From positions 5,480,001-5,544,000 of the forward strand of contig NZ_JAPEPO010000001.1 of assembly GCF_026340095.1 (NCBI RefSeq): a stretch of 64,000 bases of DNA. Direction: 5' to 3'. The stretch comes from Streptomyces sp. NBC_01446 (GTDB taxonomy: Bacteria; Actinomycetota; Actinomycetes; Streptomycetales; Streptomycetaceae). The notes beneath the pieces are model-generated. The model saw only the letters and a list, made by a program, of their open reading frames with translations. It was not told the origin of the DNA and searched no databases. Below, piece after piece: positions 1 through 9,660 of the stretch (positions are counted from its first letter, which is position 1; each line of letters begins with the position of its first letter). Made by a program: the position numbers and the translations under genes.

Positions 1-2112
<2,112 letters not shown>

Positions 2113-2202
2113 TCAGTTGCTCGCGTCCACTGTGTTGGTTCTGAAACCACGAACAACCCCACGTTTGTCACAGAGCGTAATGCGGTTGACAGTTTCATAG
2201 TG

Positions 2203-2321
2203 TTTCGGTGGTCATAGCGTGAGGGAAACGCCCGGTTACATTCCGAACCCGGAAGCTAAGCCTCACAGCGCCGATGGTACTGCAGGGGGGACCCTGTGGG
2301 AGAGTAGGACGCCGCCGAACT
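2203..2321 (+). rRNA. 5S ribosomal RNA
   Basis: The sequence has the Streptomyces 5S pattern from TTCGGTGGTCATAGCGTGAG through GTAGGACGCCGCCGAAC, with complementary ends. It lies about 90 nt after the 23S end, as expected for the last gene of an rrn operon, and a strong terminator follows directly. The ends are accurate to a few bases. Confidence 0.96.
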
Positions 2322-2330
2322 ATTTTTGAA

Positions 2331-2373
2331 GAAAACCCCCGTAACGGATGAGAATCCTGTTACGGGGGTTTTC
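2331..2373 (+). terminator. rrn operon terminator
   Basis: A perfect 15-bp inverted repeat (GAAAACCCCCGTAAC at 2331-2345 and its complement at 2359-2373) encloses a 13-nt loop and sits 10 nt after 5S. The arm ends in a T run on the + strand, so this is a classic intrinsic terminator closing the rRNA operon. Confidence 0.93.
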
Positions 2374-2468
2374 TGCGTTGTACGCCGGCCCCGGGCCGGT
2401 CCCTTGGGTGCGCTTTTCCGGCCGGACCCCTATTCAGGGTTCGGCCGAAAATCGTGCGGGGGATACGG

Positions 2469-3059
2469 TCAGGAGTTCAGGCCGCGGAGGACGAGATCCG
2501 TGAGGGCCCTGAATTCCTCGTCGATGCCGGCCTTCTGCCACTCACCCGCGTACGCCGGATCGTGGAAACGGTTGGTCGCGTCGAATACCGCGCGGGCCGT
2601 CAGAGCGGGGTCGGGGTGCGGAAGGCTGAACTGCCCCTTGGTGATGCCGTCTTGAATGATGTGGTCGAGCTGCATGATCAGCTCACCGACGTGGAGTTCG
2701 ACCACCCGGCTGTTCTCACTGATCAGTACCTGGTACGTGGCGAAGAGCTGCGGATCGTCGCCCGCCTTGCGGCGCTTGGCCGCGAACAGCGTCGCGAGCC
2801 ATTGGCGCAACATGGCGGGGGCCGTCAGTGAGCCGTCTGTCATGAGCAGTTGCAGTTCGTTCGTGGTGCGGTCGAGCCAGCGCTTCGTGACCGCCTCGCG
2901 CAACTGTGCCTTCGTACCGAAATGCCGGTAGACGCTGCCGTGACTGACGCCGAGCGCGCGGGCCACGTCGACGACGTTCGCCTTGGCGGGACCATGCCGG
3001 CGCAGTACCTCCTCGGTCGCCTCGAGGATGCGCTCGGTGGTCAGGGTCTCGGTTGCCAT
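2469..3059 (-). CDS. TetR/AcrR family transcriptional regulator
   Basis: This 196-aa protein has an N-terminal TetR helix-turn-helix (about residues 12-50, including GVSHGSVYRHFGTKAQL) and an all-helical C-terminal ligand and dimer domain. Length and layout are normal for the family. It starts 24 nt after the stop of the aldo/keto reductase gene on the same strand, so the two probably form one operon. A long inverted repeat upstream of the reductase (4182-4219) is the obvious candidate for its autoregulatory operator. The ligand is unknown. Confidence 0.9.
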   Translation of the reverse strand: MATETLTTERILEATEEVLRRHGPAKANVVDVARALGVSHGSVYRHFGTKAQLREAVTKRWLDRTTNELQLLMTDGSLTAPAMLRQWLATLFAAKRRKAGDDPQLFATYQVLISENSRVVELHVGELIMQLDHIIQDGITKGQFSLPHPDPALTARAVFDATNRFHDPAYAGEWQKAGIDEEFRALTDLVLRGLNS

Positions 3060-3083
3060 GATGCCGACCGTACCGGGCGGTGA

Positions 3084-4118
3084 TCAGCGCTCGCTGTCGA
3101 GGTGTGTCATCTGTGCCTCGGGATAACGGTCACCCGCGGCGGCACCGGCCGGGATGGCCTCCTCGATCGCGGCTAGGTCCGCCGAGTCCAGGTTGATGTC
3201 GAGAGCGCCGAGCGCCTCCGTCAGCCGGTCCCTGCGACGGGCGCCGACCAGGGGCACGATGTCCTCGCCGCGGCTGAGCACCCAGGCGATGGCGACCTGC
3301 GCGACGCTGGCACCCTTCTGTTCGGCGATCTTGCGCAGCGACTCCACGAGGTCGAGGTTGTGCTGGAGGTTCTCGCCCTGGAAGCGCGGGCTCATTCCGC
3401 GGAAGTCGTTCTCGGCGAGCTTGCGGTCCCGGCCGAAGTGCCCGGAGATCAGGCCGCGCGACAGGACCCCGTACGCCGTGATGCCGATGCCGAGCTCGCG
3501 GGTGACCGGCAGGATCGCCTCCTCGATACCGCGGGAGATCAGCGAGTACTCGATCTGCAGATCGGAGATGGGGGCGGTGGCGGCGGCCCGCCGGATCGTG
3601 TCGGCGCCGACCTCGCTCAGGCCGATGTGCCTGACGTGTCCCTTCTCGACGAGCTCGGCGATGGCGCCGACGGTCTCCTCGATCGGTACGGCGGGGTCGA
3701 CGCGGGCGATCCGGTATACGTCGATGTGGTCGACGCCCAGGCGCTGCAGCGAGTATGCGGCGAAGTTCTTCACTGCGGCAGGCCGGCCGTCGTAGCTGGA
3801 CCAGCCGCCGTCCGGGTCTCGCAGAGCGCCGAACTTCACGCTGGTCAGCGCCTTCTCGCGGTGCGTGGCGGGGGCGGTGCGCAGGGCCTCCCCGATGAGC
3901 ATCTCGTTGTGCCCCATCGCGTAGAAGTCCCCGGTGTCGAGCAGGGTGATGCCGGCGGCGAGGGCCGCGTGGATGGTGGCGATGGACTCGCCCCGGTCGG
4001 CCTCCCCGTAGAGCGCGGACATCCCCATGCAGCCGAGCCCGATGGCGGAGACCTCGGGACCGGTGGAGCCTAGAGGGCGGGGGTGGAGGGTGGGGGAGGT
4101 GGGAGTGGTGGGGGACAT
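3084..4118 (-). CDS. aldo/keto reductase
   Basis: A 344-aa NADPH-dependent aldo/keto reductase of (beta/alpha)8 fold. Visible family features are the N-terminal GLGCMGMSALYG, the Asp/Tyr segment LLDTGDFYAMGHNE, a Lys in LTSVKFGALRDPD, and a C-terminal cofactor region (VPLVGARRRDRL). At the position of the usual catalytic His the protein reads VYRIARVDPAVP, with Ala in place of His, a variant seen in one AKR subgroup. The start at 4118 is chosen because AAGGAG lies 7 nt upstream; an in-frame extension to 4202 would run through the operator. It is probably co-transcribed with the downstream TetR gene. The substrate is unknown. Confidence 0.9.
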   Translation of the reverse strand: MSPTTPTSPTLHPRPLGSTGPEVSAIGLGCMGMSALYGEADRGESIATIHAALAAGITLLDTGDFYAMGHNEMLIGEALRTAPATHREKALTSVKFGALRDPDGGWSSYDGRPAAVKNFAAYSLQRLGVDHIDVYRIARVDPAVPIEETVGAIAELVEKGHVRHIGLSEVGADTIRRAAATAPISDLQIEYSLISRGIEEAILPVTRELGIGITAYGVLSRGLISGHFGRDRKLAENDFRGMSPRFQGENLQHNLDLVESLRKIAEQKGASVAQVAIAWVLSRGEDIVPLVGARRRDRLTEALGALDINLDSADLAAIEEAIPAGAAAGDRYPEAQMTHLDSER

Positions 4119-4181
4119 CAGGCGCTCCTTAGAACGGTGCCGCCAGTTCGATGGTTCTGTAGTCTCCCTATCCACGATGGC

Positions 4182-4219
4182 ATGACAGATGACAGATTTC
4201 AATATCTGTCATCTGTCAT
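4182..4219. promoter_or_regulatory. TetR-type operator candidate (perfect inverted repeat)
   Basis: Two 16-nt arms, ATGACAGATGACAGAT (4182-4197) and the exact complement (4204-4219), flank a 6-nt spacer. Each arm is itself a tandem TGACAGA repeat, and an imperfect third half-unit follows at about 4220-4227. It lies 64 nt upstream of the aldo/keto reductase start, where an autoregulating TetR protein would bind. Assignment to the operon's TetR is inference. Confidence 0.75.
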
Positions 4220-4273
4220 CTGCCATGCGCGGGGTGGGAGCGAGTGCCGGTCAGCCCCAGGCCAGCCCCGGGC

Positions 4274-5716
4274 TCAGCTCACCGTTCGTGGCAGTCTCAA
4301 GCTCAGTGCTGTCGTCAGGGCTATGCCCGCCAGTTGCACCAGCAGGGTTGTCACCAGTGCGTCTCGCATGCCCAGGCTCGGAGTCAGGGTGAGGAAGAGG
4401 GAGCCGAGTGTGGCTACGCCGAGGGCCAGGGCCGACTGCTGTGTGGTGATCATGACGCCGCTGCCCACTCCTGCCCGCGTCGCCGGTACCTCGGACAGGA
4501 TGAGCCGGAAGAGTATGGGGAGTTGGAGTGCCTGGCCCGCGCCCGCGAGTGCGGCGCCCGGCATCAGTTCGAGGATGCCCAGGTCGGGCCAGGTCCGCCA
4601 GGCCGCGAGGGCGATGAGGGCCACGCCGACGCCCTGGATGATGCCGCCCGCGGTGACGATCCGGGTGCCGTACCGGGCGATGAGGCGCGGGCCCGCGAGG
4701 GAGACGGCGAAGAAGACCGCGGCCATCGGCGCGAGGGACAGGCCCGCCGGTACGGGGCCGAGGTGTTCGCCCTGCTGGAGCGCCACCGCGATCACGAACA
4801 TGAAGCCACTGAATCCGATGGAGAACGGCACGATCATGATCAGACCGCGGCGCAGTGAGACGAGGGCGAAGAGGCTGGGCGGGACCAGTGGGGTGCGTCC
4901 GTGCCGGTCTGCCCGGCGTTCCACCTGGTAGAAGGCGTACGCGATGAAGGGGAAGACCGCGAGTGAGATCCATGTCCACAGGGGCCAGCCGGCTGCCCTG
5001 CCCTCGGTCAGGGGTGCGAGGAGCGTGAGCAGGGACGCGGCGAGGAGCACCGTTCCGGGGCCGTCGACCGGTTCGGGGTGCGGGGAGCGGGTTTCGGGGA
5101 CGGCGCGGGCTGCCAGGAAGAGGCCGACCAGTACGACGGGCACGTTGACCAGGAACACCGACCGCCACCCGGTCCCGAAGACGTCCGCTGCGACGAGGAC
5201 GCCGCCCAGGATCTGGCCGACGACCATGGACAGGCCCGCCGTGGCCCCGTACAGGCCCATGGCCTTCGCCCGGCGCCGGCCAGTCGTCGTCGACTGGATG
5301 GTGGCGAGGACCTGCGGGAGCATCGCGGCCGATGCGGCGCCCTGCGCGACGCGCGCGGCCACGAGGGTCCAGGCGTCGGGGGCGAGGCCGCAGGCCAGTG
5401 AGGTCAGGCCGAAGGCGATCATGCCGCCGAGGAACAGCCTGCGCCGGCCGAAGAGGTCGCCGAGCCGTCCGCCGAGGACGAGCAGGACGGCGTACGCGAG
5501 TCCGTAGCCCGCGACGACGAGTTCGAGGAGTGCCTCGCCCGCGGCCAGGTCGTGGCCGATGGTGGGCAGGGCGACGTTGACGATGAAGAAGTCGATGAGG
5601 GGGAGCGCCGCGCCGACCAGCACGGTGAAGAGCCCGAGTCCGCCGAGTGCCGGTGGGGCCGTGGCGGTGCGGGTGGTGGTGGCGACAGTGAGGGAACGGG
5701 TCCCGGTTCCGGTCAT
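4274..5716 (-). CDS. MFS drug exporter, DHA2 (14-TM) type
   Basis: A 480-aa polytopic membrane protein of the major facilitator superfamily. After a short polar N-terminus the first helix carries LPLIDFFIVNVALPTIG, the DHA2 motif D1. Motif A is GRLGDLFGRRRLF, and about 14 hydrophobic segments follow, fitting a proton-driven multidrug exporter. ATG 5716 is chosen; upstream in-frame sequence runs into the divergent promoter. The adjacent divergent gene encodes an XRE/MmyB-like regulator, so substrate-responsive control by it is plausible. The substrate cannot be read from sequence. Confidence 0.88.
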   Translation of the reverse strand: MTGTGTRSLTVATTTRTATAPPALGGLGLFTVLVGAALPLIDFFIVNVALPTIGHDLAAGEALLELVVAGYGLAYAVLLVLGGRLGDLFGRRRLFLGGMIAFGLTSLACGLAPDAWTLVAARVAQGAASAAMLPQVLATIQSTTTGRRRAKAMGLYGATAGLSMVVGQILGGVLVAADVFGTGWRSVFLVNVPVVLVGLFLAARAVPETRSPHPEPVDGPGTVLLAASLLTLLAPLTEGRAAGWPLWTWISLAVFPFIAYAFYQVERRADRHGRTPLVPPSLFALVSLRRGLIMIVPFSIGFSGFMFVIAVALQQGEHLGPVPAGLSLAPMAAVFFAVSLAGPRLIARYGTRIVTAGGIIQGVGVALIALAAWRTWPDLGILELMPGAALAGAGQALQLPILFRLILSEVPATRAGVGSGVMITTQQSALALGVATLGSLFLTLTPSLGMRDALVTTLLVQLAGIALTTALSLRLPRTVS

Positions 5717-5743
5717 GGGTACCAGCGTCGTCCTGCGCTCAGA

Positions 5744-5782
5744 CTGGTACCAGAGTGTTCTTATCCTGGTAGAAGGACTACC
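5744..5782. promoter_or_regulatory. divergent promoter/operator region between exporter and MmyB-like regulator
   Basis: The 101-nt gap between the divergent starts contains a 10-bp palindrome CTGGTACCAG (5744-5753) and an inverted repeat GGTAG-AAGGA-CTACC (5768-5782) with related half-sites. This is a natural place for the neighbouring helix-turn-helix protein to bind. No promoter hexamers are assigned with confidence. Confidence 0.4.
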
Positions 5783-5817
5783 TGGCAACAGGCTCCGTGG
5801 CGCGGCAGGCTGGAGGC

Positions 5818-6774
5818 ATGACCACGATGGCGCGGACGACGAAGACGACTGCGGCTCAGGCACAGGCACACGCACAGATGCAGGGGCAGGCGCAGGGGCA
5901 GGCCGGTGGGTCCCCGCGCGAGTCGCCCAAGCGGGAGTCCGAGATCCGGCGGCATGAGCTCGCCGACTTTCTGCGCAGCCGTCGCGCCCGCATCCCCCCC
6001 GAGCAGGTCGGGCTGCCGCGGGGCCGGCGTCGGCGTACCCCCGGGCTGCGGCGTGAGGAGATCGCGCAGCTGTCCGCGGTCGGGGTCACCTGGTACACGT
6101 GGCTTGAGCAGGCGCGGGACATTCAGGTGTCGGTGCAGGTCCTGGACGCGCTGGCCCGCACGCTGCTCCTCGATGTGAGTGAGCGCGCGCATCTGTTCCA
6201 GCTCGCGGGGGCCGTCGATCCGTCGCCCGCGTCGAGCTGTCAGACGGTCACGCCGGCGCTGCGGCTGATGCTGGAGAAGCTGGAGCCGCTGCCCGCGTGC
6301 ATCCAGAACAGCCGGTACGACATCCTCGCGTACAACCGCACGTACGGGCGGCTGCTGTGCGACCTGGACACGGTGGCGCCCGAGGACCGCAACTGCATGG
6401 TGCTGATCTGCACGAACGAGCAGTGGCGGAAGTCGTTCGTGTTCCTGGAGGACACGATCCGGCTGATGGCGGCCAAGTTCCGCGGGTCGATGGCCGGTCA
6501 TCTGGGCGAGCCCGCCTGGGAGTTGCTGCTCAAGCGGCTCGAGGACGAGTCGCCGGAGTTCCGTGAGGCGTGGCAGCTGCACGAGGTGGTGGGCACGCGC
6601 AGCAAGACGAAGTACTTCCGCAACGCGCACGTCGGGCCGCTGTCCCTGGTCCACACCGATCTGTGGCTCGGCCCGGACCAGGGGGCCCGTCTGGTGACCT
6701 ACACGCCCGCCGACGAGGAGTCGCGGGAGCGGCTCGACCGGCTTCAGGAACTGGCGCCGGCCGTGGCCTCCTGA
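5818..6774 (+). CDS. XRE-family regulator with MmyB-like ligand-binding domain
   Basis: About 318 aa. After a low-complexity Ala/Gln/Thr start (residues 1-35), an XRE helix-turn-helix follows (ELADFLRSRRARI through GVTWYTWLEQARD, with the typical RRTPGLRREEIAQL). The rest matches the PAS-like MmyB ligand domain (LAYNRTYGRLLCD). GGAGG at 5812-5816 is only 1 nt from ATG 5818 but 10 nt from ATG 5827, so the true start may be 5827. It is divergent from a DHA2 exporter, which is probably its target. The last codons lie antisense within a duplicated remnant of the next exporter gene. Confidence 0.85.
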   Translation: MTTMARTTKTTAAQAQAHAQMQGQAQGQAGGSPRESPKRESEIRRHELADFLRSRRARIPPEQVGLPRGRRRRTPGLRREEIAQLSAVGVTWYTWLEQARDIQVSVQVLDALARTLLLDVSERAHLFQLAGAVDPSPASSCQTVTPALRLMLEKLEPLPACIQNSRYDILAYNRTYGRLLCDLDTVAPEDRNCMVLICTNEQWRKSFVFLEDTIRLMAAKFRGSMAGHLGEPAWELLLKRLEDESPEFREAWQLHEVVGTRSKTKYFRNAHVGPLSLVHTDLWLGPDQGARLVTYTPADEESRERLDRLQELAPAVAS

Positions 6775-6853
6775 ATAGCCCGGCTGTTCCGGTGCCGGAC
6801 GGTCGGTGAGGAGGCCGACCAGGAGTGCGGTGGCGCCGCGGCCCACGGGGATC
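6741..6853 (-). pseudogene. duplicated 3'-end remnant of the adjacent MFS exporter gene
   Basis: On the minus strand this stretch encodes ...ATALLVGLLT... and ends IQEATAGASS-stop. That closely matches the true C-terminus of the neighbouring exporter (...AVLLVGLLT..., IQEATACAST-stop) encoded at 6885-7025. About 35 nt are missing relative to the intact copy, so the middle is out of frame. The remnant overlaps, antisense, the final codons and stop of the MmyB-like gene. Confidence 0.75.
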
Positions 6854-6884
6854 CTTCAGGCCGCGTGGGCCGGCGTCGGTCTCT

Positions 6885-8354
6885 TCAGGTGCTGGCGCAG
6901 GCCGTGGCCTCCTGAATTTCCGGCTCTTCCAGGCAGCGGGCGGTGCGCTGGGCGGTGGAGCGTGCCCAGCGGCCGCTGGTGAGGAGGCCGACCAGGAGTA
7001 CGGCGACGCCACAGCCCACGATGATCCACCAGCCGCCGCGGCTCGCGTCGACGAACGTGGTCGCGTACGAGGACGTGCCGACGCCCGACGCGATGCCCGA
7101 CGCGAGGACCGCGCCGATGACGGCGACGCCGAGGGTCTGGCCGATCTGCCGGCTGGTGGAGGCGACCGCGGCGGCGACGCCGGCCTGCGCGCGGGGCATG
7201 CCCGAGACGGCGGTGTTGGTGATGGGGGCGTTGACGAAGCCGAAGCCGAGGCCGAAGAGGACGTAGCCGATGAAGCGGGTCACGTTCGACGTCTCCGCCT
7301 CGAACGCGGCGAACAGGACGCCGCTCGCCGTCATCGCGATGCCCGCGACGAGCAGCGGGATCCTGGGGCCGCGGCTGCCGACGATACGGCCGGAGACCGG
7401 GGCGCACACCAGAGTCATGGCCGCCATCGGCAACATCCACAGGCCGGCGTCGAGGGCGTTGAGGCCGCGTACGTTCTGCAGGTAGAGCGTCGAAAGGAAC
7501 AGGAAGCCGCCGAGTGAGGCGAACGCGCTGATCGCGATCACCGTGGCGCCGCTGAAGGGTGCCGAGCGGAAGAAGCGCAGGTCGATGAGGGGTTCGGCGC
7601 GGCGTGGCTCGTAGGCGATCAGGCCGACGAGGGCCGCGAGGGCGAGCAACGCGAACGTCACGATGACCGGGGACGTCAAGCCCGCGGCGGGGGCCTCGAT
7701 GATCGCGTAGGTGAGGGAGCCGAGGAGCGTCATGACGAGGAGCTGGCCGACCGGGTCGGGGCGGCGCGGCTTGGGGGCGCGGGACTCGGGGACGTAGCGC
7801 ATGGTCAGCAGGAGGGCGGCGAGGCCCACCGGCAGGTTGATCCAGAAGATGGAACGCCAGCCGACCGAGTCGACGAGGACGCCGCCCACGATGGGGCCGG
7901 CGGCCATGGAGATGCCGACGACGCCGCCCCAGACGCCGATGGCCCGGGCGCGTTCGCGGGGCTCGGTGAACGTGTTGGTGATGATCGACATGGCGACGGG
8001 GTTGAGCATCGAGCCGCCCACCGCCTGGACCATGCGGAACGCGATGAGGGACTCCAGATTCGGCGCCACGGAGCACAGCACCGAGCCCACGGTGAAGATC
8101 ACCAGGCCGGCTTTGAATATCCGGCGGCGTCCGATCCGGTCGGCCGTCGAGCCCGCCAGCATCAGGAGCGAGGCGAGGACCAGCGTGTACGCGTCGATGG
8201 TCCACTGCATCCCGGAGACGCTCGCGCCGAACTCCTTCTGCATGCTCGGCAGCGCGACGTTCAGGACGGTGTTGTCGAGGCTGACGATCAGCAGGCTCAT
8301 GCAGCAGATCGCGAGGACGAGCATCCGCCGGCGGTGGGTCAGTGGAGGGGGCAT
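6885..8354 (-). CDS. MFS drug exporter, DHA2 (14-TM) type
   Basis: A 489-aa multi-spanning permease. It begins with MPPPLTHRRRMLVLAICCMS, then SLDNTVLNVALPSMQ (DHA2 motif D1) and motif A (LAGSTADRIGRRRIF). Helix 5 has a glycine-rich motif C-like segment (GISMAAGPIVGGVL). It is not closely similar in detail to the exporter at 4274-5716 but belongs to the same family. ATG 8354 is chosen because the open frame further upstream is antisense to dusB and has no membrane-protein character. It is divergent from dusB with about 100 nt between starts. The 3' end is duplicated downstream (6741-6853). Confidence 0.88.
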   Translation of the reverse strand: MPPPLTHRRRMLVLAICCMSLLIVSLDNTVLNVALPSMQKEFGASVSGMQWTIDAYTLVLASLLMLAGSTADRIGRRRIFKAGLVIFTVGSVLCSVAPNLESLIAFRMVQAVGGSMLNPVAMSIITNTFTEPRERARAIGVWGGVVGISMAAGPIVGGVLVDSVGWRSIFWINLPVGLAALLLTMRYVPESRAPKPRRPDPVGQLLVMTLLGSLTYAIIEAPAAGLTSPVIVTFALLALAALVGLIAYEPRRAEPLIDLRFFRSAPFSGATVIAISAFASLGGFLFLSTLYLQNVRGLNALDAGLWMLPMAAMTLVCAPVSGRIVGSRGPRIPLLVAGIAMTASGVLFAAFEAETSNVTRFIGYVLFGLGFGFVNAPITNTAVSGMPRAQAGVAAAVASTSRQIGQTLGVAVIGAVLASGIASGVGTSSYATTFVDASRGGWWIIVGCGVAVLLVGLLTSGRWARSTAQRTARCLEEPEIQEATACAST

Positions 8355-8456
8355 GAAATCGACGGTAGCCCGACCGCGGGCGGGGCCGCCCGCCAGGTGG
8401 GGGACAATGGAGAGCCGCCCCTGCCCGCCGCCCCACGTTTTCGGAGAGCCCGCCCG

Positions 8457-9587
8457 ATGTCCCAGCAGCTCACCATCGGTCCGCACCTCGTGCAGCCGCC
8501 TGTGGTCCTCGCGCCCATGGCCGGGATCACGAACGCGCCCTTCCGCACCCTGTGCCGGGAGTATTCCGGCGGCAAGGGCCTCTTCGTGAGCGAGATGATC
8601 ACGACGCGGGCGCTGGTCGAACGCAACGAGAAGACCATGCAGCTCATCCGTTTCGACGCGAGCGAGCAGCCCCGGTCGATCCAGCTGTACGGCGTCGATC
8701 CGGCGACGGTCGGCAAGGCCGTTCGGATGATCGTCGAAGAGGATCTCGCGGATCACATCGACCTGAACTTCGGCTGCCCGGTCCCGAAGGTGACGCGCAA
8801 GGGCGGCGGCTCCGCGCTCCCGTACAAGCGGAATCTGCTGCGGGCCATCCTGAAGGAGGCCGTCAGCGGGGCCGGGGACCTGCCGGTCACGATGAAGATG
8901 CGCAAGGGCATCGACGACGACCACATCACGTTCCTCGACGCGGGCCGGATCGCCGTCGAGGAGGGCGTCACGGCGATCGCCCTGCACGGGCGCACCGCGG
9001 CACAGCACTACGGCGGTACCGCCGACTGGGACGCCATCGCCCGTCTGAAGGACCACGTCCCGGAGATCCCCGTCCTCGGCAACGGCGACATCTGGTGCGC
9101 CGACGACGCGGTGCGGATGATGCGCGAGACCGGCTGCGACGGTGTCGTGGTCGGGCGTGGCTGCCTGGGCCGGCCGTGGCTGTTCGGGGATCTCGTCGCC
9201 GCCTTCGAGGGTACGGGCGCGCCCGCCGCGCCCGACCTGCGCAAGGTCGCCGAGGCGATGGTGCGGCACGCGGGGCTGCTGGGCGAGTGGATCGGCGACG
9301 AGGCGCGCGGTGTCATCGACTTCCGTAAGCACGTGGCCTGGTACCTGAAGGGCTTCTCGGTCGGCTCCGAGATGCGCAAGCGGCTCGCCGTCACGTCGTC
9401 GCTCGCCGAGCTGCGCGCGGGTCTCGACGAGCTGGACCTCGACCAGGCGTGGCCCGTGGGCGCGGACGGGCCTCGCGGCCGTACGTCCGGCAACAACCGG
9501 GTGGTTCTGCCGGACGGCTGGCTGAAGGACCCGTGGGACTGCGCGGGCATCAGCGAGGACGCCGAGCTGGACACGTCCGGCGGCTGA
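8457..9587 (+). CDS. dusB: tRNA-dihydrouridine synthase (Dus family)
   Basis: A 376-aa FMN enzyme that reduces uridines to dihydrouridine in tRNA D-loops. It shows the N-terminal FMN-binding VVLAPMAGITNAPFR, the family motif NFGCPVPKV with the catalytic Cys at about residue 107, GRTAAQHYGGTADW, and the phosphate-binding GNGDIW and GVVVGRG. Length fits the DusB/NifR3 group. ATG 8457 is chosen because homology begins immediately after it; the upstream in-frame extension has no Dus similarity. The cytosolic housekeeping role is secure, while the exact target uridine is inferred from subfamily resemblance. Confidence 0.93.
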   Translation: MSQQLTIGPHLVQPPVVLAPMAGITNAPFRTLCREYSGGKGLFVSEMITTRALVERNEKTMQLIRFDASEQPRSIQLYGVDPATVGKAVRMIVEEDLADHIDLNFGCPVPKVTRKGGGSALPYKRNLLRAILKEAVSGAGDLPVTMKMRKGIDDDHITFLDAGRIAVEEGVTAIALHGRTAAQHYGGTADWDAIARLKDHVPEIPVLGNGDIWCADDAVRMMRETGCDGVVVGRGCLGRPWLFGDLVAAFEGTGAPAAPDLRKVAEAMVRHAGLLGEWIGDEARGVIDFRKHVAWYLKGFSVGSEMRKRLAVTSSLAELRAGLDELDLDQAWPVGADGPRGRTSGNNRVVLPDGWLKDPWDCAGISEDAELDTSGG

Positions 9588-9608
9588 GCCTGACGCGTAC
9601 CCGGGCCG

Positions 9609-9660
9609 TCGTCATCACCCCGAGAGTCGTCATCCCCCGACCCTCGTCATCCCCCGACCG
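9609..9660. repeat. three 17-18 bp direct repeats spanning a gene end
   Basis: Units TCGTCATCCCCCGACCC at 9627-9643 and 9644-9660, preceded by a looser copy at 9609-9626. The last unit contains the stop codon (9647-9649) of the minus-strand debranching-type gene, so the repeats look like local duplications of its 3' end. Confidence 0.75.

Noticed and set aside
8355..9332. N-terminal extension of the MFS exporter to 9332
   Set aside because: The extension is antisense to dusB and lacks membrane-protein features; the DHA2 N-terminus fits ATG 8354.
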